Below are positions 58,260-64,000 of a stretch of 64,000 bases of DNA, piece by piece (position 1 is the first letter of the stretch; each line of letters starts with the position of its first letter). The notes below the pieces were generated by a model. That model saw only the letters and a program-made list of their open reading frames with translations, had not been told where the DNA came from and ran no database searches. The position numbers were made by a program, and so were the translations under genes. Source of the stretch: Topomyia yanbarensis (Eukaryota; Arthropoda; Insecta; Diptera; Culicidae); assembly GCF_030247195.1 (NCBI RefSeq), contig NC_080671.1, positions 6,786,501 through 6,850,500 of the forward strand. Reading direction: 5' to 3'.

Positions 58260-59050
58260 AAAGAAGTTATCCTTTTTGTAAGCTATTGGTGAATCGGCTA
58301 TTTTGATCGGCCGGTCGGGGGATGGATGGAAGGTGATGCGAAGGTGGGTGTAGAAGCTTTTAGAGGTGGATAACCAGAAGCCGACTGAGGTTGCCCATTT
58401 GAAGATGGCGTTGACTGCGGTTTGTAGCTTGATGCAAGTTCGACCTTTGGTCGAGAGGCCAGCACTAGCAGCCTTCAGAGCGTCGTATTGAAAATACCGA
58501 CGAATTTTTTATATAAGAAATTAATCAATGGAAGTATTTAAAAGCGTTTCTGTTGTACCTAATAAGATACTTAATGTAATTAATGTGCAAGTACCTAAAG
58601 TATTTAAAGTACATATTGGCAATAATTAAAATATTTTGCGCATTTAAAGTTAGAATACGCTGTACTTAAAATATTTGCTGTAATTAAATTACAATAAATT
58701 TAACACGTACTTTTTAAATATTGGCGGTAATTTACGTACTTTCTGGTACTTAAAGTAAATAATTAAGTACGACTTTTGGCACTGCGTCGCATCGAATATT
58801 TAGCGCTTGCCCCTCGCCCTTGGTCCTTCCCATCACAACCACCACTGTGTCGTCGGTGTGGCAAATATGGAGCCAGGAGGGATCCCTTTGGTGTTCCGTT
58901 TTCCTCAGTGTAAATTCCACTCCTACGTCGCGTAGCACCCATATTCAGCTGTATCCGCATCAGCTGCGATCATCGTGCCGAGAAGGATGTTACATTAGAC
59001 CGCTGACACAGAGAGACCTAACCAAATCGGAAACTACATGTACCGCCAAG
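58260..59050 (-). pseudogene. LINE reverse-transcriptase fragment, split by an insertion
   Basis: On the minus strand 58960-58790 reads G-T-P-K-G-S-L-L-A-P-Y (the usual G-x-P-Q-G-S-x-L-x-P-x-L) and, in the next frame, T-D-D-T-V-V-V-V at the catalytic DD. After an insertion, 58480-58300 reads A-L-K-A-A-S-A-G-L-S, L-Q-T-A-V-N-A-I-F-K-W-A and G-F-W-L-S-T-S-K-S. That is the block after the catalytic motif in I- or R1-like LINEs. One frame change lies between the first two motifs. It is a dead fragment of uncertain clade. Confidence 0.65.
58488..58783. mobile_element. 296 bp insertion with 8 bp target duplication
   Basis: GCGTCGTA (58480-58487) and GCGTCGCA (58784-58791) flank it, one mismatch. 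Removing the insert with one copy continues the reverse-transcriptase frame through R-C-D-A-L-K. The interior is made of repeated TACTTAAAGTA-like palindromic phrases. The ends do not form a convincing inverted repeat, so the class is uncertain. The 8 bp duplication suggests hAT or P type. Confidence 0.65.
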
Positions 59051-59059
59051 CGCAGCTAG

Positions 59060-59655
59060 AAGCAACGTATTATGCGATACCAATAAATTATCAACGATGC
59101 AAGAGGAATCGAGCGAAGCCACAACCTCATAAATAAATAGAAATGAAATTTTCTAGTGACAATCCTGCAGACATCAAACTCCAGCTTTAACCTGTCCTTC
59201 ATTAGGACGATGAAAATGTCCATGCAGTACAATTTTCTCTATCAGTATGAAGAGCGACATATGTAATCAACATAACTGATACGTAGTAAAAACCAAAAAT
59301 AAACTCCCTGACAGTGGTGGTGTAGCAGATTGAAATAATCAGTGTAATACATAACAGAATTAGCTTCAAAACAAAGGAAACTGAAAAATGGAGAGCGCAA
59401 AAAAAACGGAGCCCAAAAGTCGACAATTGCGACAGAAGGGAGCCCCTCATTTGTACAATCTCGCTCACAAAAGTGACATTAGGTCTGCGCCAATACTAGA
59501 CATGCAGCTTTACTTCGTCTGCTACGCTGTTTCATCCAGCAGCAAGAAACAGCCTTTTTGACTCGTCCTAATGGATTTAGGAACGGACTCGAGTGAAAAA
59601 ATATATATTCCTTCAGTACTAATTTCGCTAGAAGGGCACACGCACGCAAACACTT
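59060..59655. other. No gene seen; likely dco intron
   Basis: No coding frame or transposon end was recognised. The minus-strand frame at 59202-59468 is hydrophobic but has no support. Confidence 0.4.
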
Positions 59656-59657
59656 AC

Positions 59658-60240
59658 CTCGTACTCAGGGCTATTTTTCTGAACCAATTCGCCTTCTTTA
59701 GTTCTAGCGCTTCGTCGATTCACAACACGCAGGAGAAGTAGCCTTTCTTGCTTCTGTTACGTCTCCTTGACGGTAAAGAATTTGCCCCGATAGTTTCGAG
59801 TTTCCTTTCGCAATTCACTCCAGCTGCTATTGCCCCTCGTCAAATCAACTTGTCCAGCGAAGCTAAAAAGCAAGCCCCAGTTTTGGTTGGCCTCCGTAAA
59901 GTGGAGCCTTTCTTGCGTTCGTTCAATAGCTGTCGGTCTGCTGCATAAATTTCGCTGGTCGCCACTCTCCAATGGATAAATTATTTGGTTGATTCGAAGG
60001 TAATTTCAATTTCAAAGTTTGCTCTGCTGAAAATCGTCTCGCTCTCGATCTATATTCCTTGTGCGGTTGTGAACCGTCTTCTTTTGCAGTGCACGTATCG
60101 AACGACCGACGAGACGACGACAGCAAAAACTAATGACGATACCGCACACAAACGCAAACCTCTTGCTACCAAACGGGGCGCACTACTACCATTCGATTCC
60201 AGCGCTGCCACAATGATGCGGGAGTTCCTGTAGTGGAAAA
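59658..60240 (-). other. Candidate untranslated first exon with donor GAG|GTAAGTG
   Basis: On the minus strand the sequence GAG|GTAAGTG (intron starting at 59657) is a near-consensus splice donor. The 350-580 bases upstream of it are clearly less AT-rich than the surroundings, as insect 5'UTR exons often are. Several short ATG frames are present but no conserved protein. The first splice acceptor that leads into a recognised gene on this strand is that of dco at 51611. The exon's own 5' end was not determined. Confidence 0.4.
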
Positions 60241-60244
60241 GAAA

Positions 60245-61000
60245 AAAAAAACGATAAGAGATAAGAAAGGTGTTAAACAAATTCTTCAGTATCATGCTGA
60301 TGAGTACTTAAAATACATCTTAAATTCAATAAAAAATATTTTTAAACCAATAGTTACTGTTTTAGCTGTCAGAATAGAAACATAACTATACAGTAAAAAC
60401 CCGTTTTTATCTCCTTTAAGTATTTAGGATTCACTCAGATTTGACTTGGTCGTCGACTAAACCACACTAATTTCCATGAGGCTGGCCAAATCTGGTATTC
60501 ACTCTATTTTTATCTATTTCGGTTCTTTACAGATGAAATTAGTATAAACTGTAAACAAACTTTTGTTTAGCTGGTTCCTCTTCACTAGTAATAATTTAGA
60601 AACAAAAATGTGCAATTACTACGAAGGGTAACTGTGCGAATTAACGTGAATTTTCTATGAAATTCCACTGCGCAGCAAATTAACAAGCAAAAAAAATATT
60701 TTTAACAATCTCTAGTCTTTTTAAAGTATTAATTTTTTAGACAGTTTAATTGAGCACGATAACATCAGCTGCATTGCATTGGAAAAGACCAAAACAACAC
60801 GGGTTTTAATTGCCCTATTGGTATTTTGCAAACTTTTTCGTGAAAAAGTATACAGAACGCCCACCGCGGTGAAAACTCACAAAGGAAACCTTTCCACGGT
60901 GTACGTTCATACTTTGACAGGTACGTAAAGAGAACTTTTCATTATAGTGTTGGTACAAGGACCCTAACCTCCTAACCAGAACAGTGTTCTCCGTCTCATT
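60245..61000. other. No gene; isolated MITE-like end at 60389
   Basis: TACAGTAAAAACCCG followed by TTTTTATCTCC at 60389 resembles the end of the CAGTGAAGACCCG family. No opposite end was found. The rest is AT-rich and featureless. Confidence 0.4.
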
Positions 61001-61253
61001 TTCGCCAATTGAAAAACAAAGGAGAAAGGAGTAAAGGACCAATAATTTTATCAGTATTCCATATTCTACAATCTTGGCTATACTGTCAATATCACACCCA
61101 AGTGCCCTTAAACATACCAGTATGCGTGTGTTACGAGCGAGCTATGATGGCTGACGTTCGCTACAGGCACAACTTGATGGCGAAGAAAAGAACACCACGA
61201 GCACCCCATTCGAGTTTGGAGGACCTAGCAAAATAGGAAAAATATCTGCTTAC

Positions 61254-61430
61254 CTAGACGCAAATGTGCCCAAATCCACCGGAATCACAATCTGCGAATA
61301 CTCATGCACTGAATTTTAACCATTTCGAACGCTTCCGCGACAGTTTCTAGCGAAAATACGACACTCCGTCACGACGAACAGGAAAAAAAACCTTTGAAAA
61401 ACACGAGCTGCTTCACTGCTGAGGCTGACT
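61254..61430 (-). other. Candidate first exon with initiator and donor
   Basis: On the minus strand TCAGTC at 61432-61427 matches the arthropod initiator, with TATATC about 20-25 bases upstream. The putative transcript runs 177 bases to CTAG|GTAAGC (intron from 61253), a good donor. The exon has no open frame from an ATG to the donor. It could be an alternative dco first exon or belong to a gene outside the window. Confidence 0.35.
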
Positions 61431-61455
61431 GAGTAGTTCACTTTGCATTGATATA
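61427..61455 (-). promoter_or_regulatory. Possible core promoter (TATA-like plus initiator)
   Basis: TATATC at 61455-61450 and TCAGTC at 61432-61427 on the minus strand have roughly the spacing of a TATA box and initiator, slightly short. Such motifs also occur by chance in AT-rich DNA. Confidence 0.25.
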
Positions 61456-61990
61456 CATACACACGTTGGGAAATTTGGTAACCAACTGGATGTTTCACGC
61501 ACACATTTATAATAGTTGCACAAGATAGAAAACCAAGACGGTATATAAAGGAGTCCCAAATAAAGGGTAGCGCATTGTCAATTTTTGAGTATTGCGCACT
61601 TTCATAAAGCGGGCTGGAAAAAAGTTGTATTGACGATGTACATTTCAAATGGGATTGACGTATTGAAGCAATATCAAAGATATACTCAAGATAGAGTGGT
61701 AAGAGATTTACCATTGAGATATCTGACGTTTAAATTACACACACTGAGGTCTCGCATTTTTATACTACATCCCTCCCCTTAAGCCCAGAAGCGGTTTGTT
61801 TTCCTCCCAATTCACCGTGTAAACGATTTGTTTTCCTCCCAATTCAAACAAATGCAGCTGGATAAGTCTAAGCACCAAGAAAATACGACCCCTCGATGAA
61901 CTCGGTTCGCCATCAGAGTGACAGCCTAGTAATAAACTGAAGCGATGCTTTGCGAAAAAAACAAGCACTTTTATTATTGCGTCATACCCA
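61435..61990. other. No gene; small direct repeat
   Basis: TTTGTTTTCCTCCCAATTCA is present twice, at 61796 and 61829, 33 bases apart. A TATATAAAGG sequence lies at 61542 on the plus strand with no gene recognised behind it. Confidence 0.4.
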
Positions 61991-62415
61991 GATAGAATTT
62001 TACAATAGCATTTACCCTACAAACAATCATAAAACAATAAATATTATAGTTATTACTGTTTCAACATTGTTAGATGCCAAGTTCTCACAGTAGATTTACA
62101 ATAAAATTTCATGTAACAAATTTCACTGTTAAGCAAAATACTGATACTATATGCACTATTCACATTAAATTTTACTGTTTTCGAGAAAAAAATGCTGGGA
62201 AAAATTGATTTTTTTAAATGTTAAGATACATAACCACCCCCCTTTTTTACTGTAAAAGTCTATTTTACATTGAAATTTACTGTAAAAACGTTAAAGTTTA
62301 TTGTTTTTGTATTGTAGCATAACACTAAAACTTACTGTAAATTATTGTAAAATTACTGTACTGTCACAGTGAAAATCATGGTTTTGTTACTGTATATTTC
62401 TATTGTATATTGTTA
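61990..62415. repeat. Swarm of TTTACTGTAAA-like phrases
   Basis: TACTGT, ACAGTA, TTTACTGTAAAA and shortened versions occur at least a dozen times on both strands at irregular spacing. The start resembles an element end (TACCCAGATAGAATTTTAC). No matching right end was found. Confidence 0.5.
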
Positions 62416-62638
62416 CCAAATAACAAATTAATATTTCGATTGAAAATGTACACAAAGGAGAAGTTTTATGGTTCCGCTTTTACTCCATTTTAACCGAAAG
62501 TCTATTCTTCAGCCAAATTAATTGATTAATAATAATACTACTCTATGACAGACAAAACTGGATTCTTTCAGTTTTTTTTACAACATCCAGTCAAACAGAC
62601 AATCAAAAAAATCTTCCAGTTTTTTTTAAATTTGAGCC

Positions 62639-62952
62639 CTAGGGGCAGATCACTCTAAGAATGTATTACAAAAATTGCATCAAATTAGAAAAAATGCATT
62701 TATTTTCCATTTTTGCATCAGCTTTGCACTCCCTCGCAGAAAAGTTTGTTTAACAAACGTCCTACGCTGATCCACTTTGTTCGACGTTTTGTTAAATGTA
62801 GGGCTAGTTTTTTTTAGGGTTTTGACGTCTTACACGCAACGCAAAAACATTGCACGCAACGCAAAATACATTATGAATTTCTATTTTGATGGAAATAAAT
62901 GCATTTAATTTCGCTGATTTTTAAAAATGCATCACAAGTGATCTGCCCCTAG
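62639..62952. mobile_element. MITE with perfect 16 bp ends and 8 bp target duplication
   Basis: The left end CTAGGGGCAGATCACT and its exact inverse AGTGATCTGCCCCTAG form the termini. The target TTTGAGCC is perfectly duplicated at 62631-62638 and 62953-62960. The interior (314 bp in all) has repeated ATGCATTT and ACGCAACGCAAAA phrases and no coding frame. The duplication length suggests hAT or P type. Confidence 0.9.
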
Positions 62953-62960
62953 TTTGAGCC

Positions 62961-64000
62961 AGTTTTATCCAGTTTTTTTTAAATATTCATTTATTTAATT
63001 TTTTCTCACAAATTGTAACTTGATTCAAAGAACTTTCAAGCTGTGTTTCAAGCAAGCGATGAGATGATTCAGAGTGCCCCAGAATAAGATTTTAATCTAC
63101 CGTAACCTGAATTCTTTTGATACCATTTGTAAGTAAAACGGTTCGGGAATGTACATTTTGATTCGATTTCAAATAAATTTTACTTAATCATTATATCAAA
63201 TATTTTGAAGAACATTAGTTGAATTCTCAACTAGTTGTTATAGTGGTATCGTAAGAAAGTTTTAAGTGCATCCTCAATTTTAGCAAATGGTCTAAAATTT
63301 AGGATTTTGTGCATGCGTAGATTCAAACCGTAAAATTCGACTGTAACTATTACAACTACAATCAAATTTGAATGTTTTAAAAAAATTTAAAAATTTGGAC
63401 AGCAATATCAAAAAACCGATTCAAATTTTCAGTAAAAGGTATGGAGCATACGTGTTTACTTAAAATTACGTTAATTGAATCGTTGACTTAAACATTACAA
63501 GGGTAAAGTAAGTTTTTTTTCGAGAATCCAGTTATTTTCAAGAAAAGTTCCAGTTTGTTTGAAAAAAATGTTGGTAATGTTTTGAATGCCAGAAACCCGC
63601 TCAAGGCTGGGCTGTTATCATTGCCGCTGTTTTACGGAGCCACACTGGCAGTTAACGTATTAAATAGTGTGCGGTAGTTATTAATGTTTCCATAGGACTG
63701 TTGGTTGCTGTACTCGTACTGTATTTGTATTTGGTACTGTATCTTCATTTGGGTAAAACTGAAACATTCACATCCCCAGCAGAGCGTTTTTTTACAATTT
63801 CGAACAGTTTTGTTTTAAAATTGTTATACGACGCCGTTCTATTTGTTATTTTTAACTGTGTTTTAAATACATGGAGAGTACTCAGCACAGCACAGACACT
63901 TAGATCCGATAGACTGGGGGAAAAATAATTCTTAATGCAGTAACTCTGAAGGCATGGCGGGACAAGAATTTTAAACTTCTATTGATCACCCGGTAAAACT
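62961..64000. other. Right edge, no gene recognised
   Basis: AT-rich sequence. TCCAGTTTTTTTTAAAT phrases occur at 62612 and 62969, on either side of the MITE at 62639-62952. No coding region was recognised. Confidence 0.45.

Overview
This window looks like AT-rich intergenic and intronic DNA from an insect, most likely a mosquito (Culicidae). That assignment is inference. It rests on an insect-type CK1 delta/epsilon kinase, spliced genes with GT-AG introns, tRNA-headed SINEs with poly(A) tails, R1-, Jockey-, I- and BEL/Pao-type retroelement remains, and a dense layer of MITEs. The species cannot be named from the sequence alone.

Only two intact protein genes are supported. The first is Rpp30 (29430-30621, + strand, four exons, 299 codons), a protein subunit of RNase P/MRP. 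The second is dco/doubletime (50216-51505, - strand, 429 codons, coding region without introns), casein kinase I delta/epsilon. A splice acceptor sits just upstream of the dco start. Good splice donors on the same strand at about 59657 and 61253 suggest that dco has one or more distant 5'UTR exons and a first intron of roughly 8-10 kb. If so, that intron contains all the transposon remains between 52 and 59.6 kb.

The rest is mostly transposable-element remains, layered on one another. 0-8 kb: a LINE reverse-transcriptase scrap, a tRNA-SINE, copies of a TA-inserting MITE, and a 2.3 kb element with about 0.6 kb inverted arms. 8-13 kb: no recognised gene, plus a roughly 310 bp tandem duplication. 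13.9-15.1 kb: a near-perfect 1.17 kb foldback element. 19.1-21.4 kb: a hAT-type MITE and a Jockey-like pseudogene. 22.3-23.9 kb: a three-layer nest (foldback element, then MITE, then SINE). 27.4-29.2 kb: an element with inverted ends that encloses a broken fragment of COP9 signalosome subunit 4. 33.7-34.7 kb: a MULE-type transposase pseudogene. 35-45 kb: dispersed repeats. 45.9-46.7 kb: an I/LOA-type LINE remnant. 52.5-59.1 kb: mariner, R1, BEL/Pao and another LINE pseudogene, most of them interrupted by smaller elements. 62.6 kb: another MITE with an 8 bp target duplication.

No operon, CRISPR array, viral replication module or novel multi-gene system is visible. The most informative signals are structural. 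In three places, removing an insertion together with one copy of its target duplication brings an old transposase or reverse-transcriptase frame back into line, which confirms the insertion boundaries. Elsewhere, a host-gene fragment lies inside an inverted-repeat element, a BEL/Pao reading direction switches at a palindrome, and several unrelated elements are built from swarms of one short motif.
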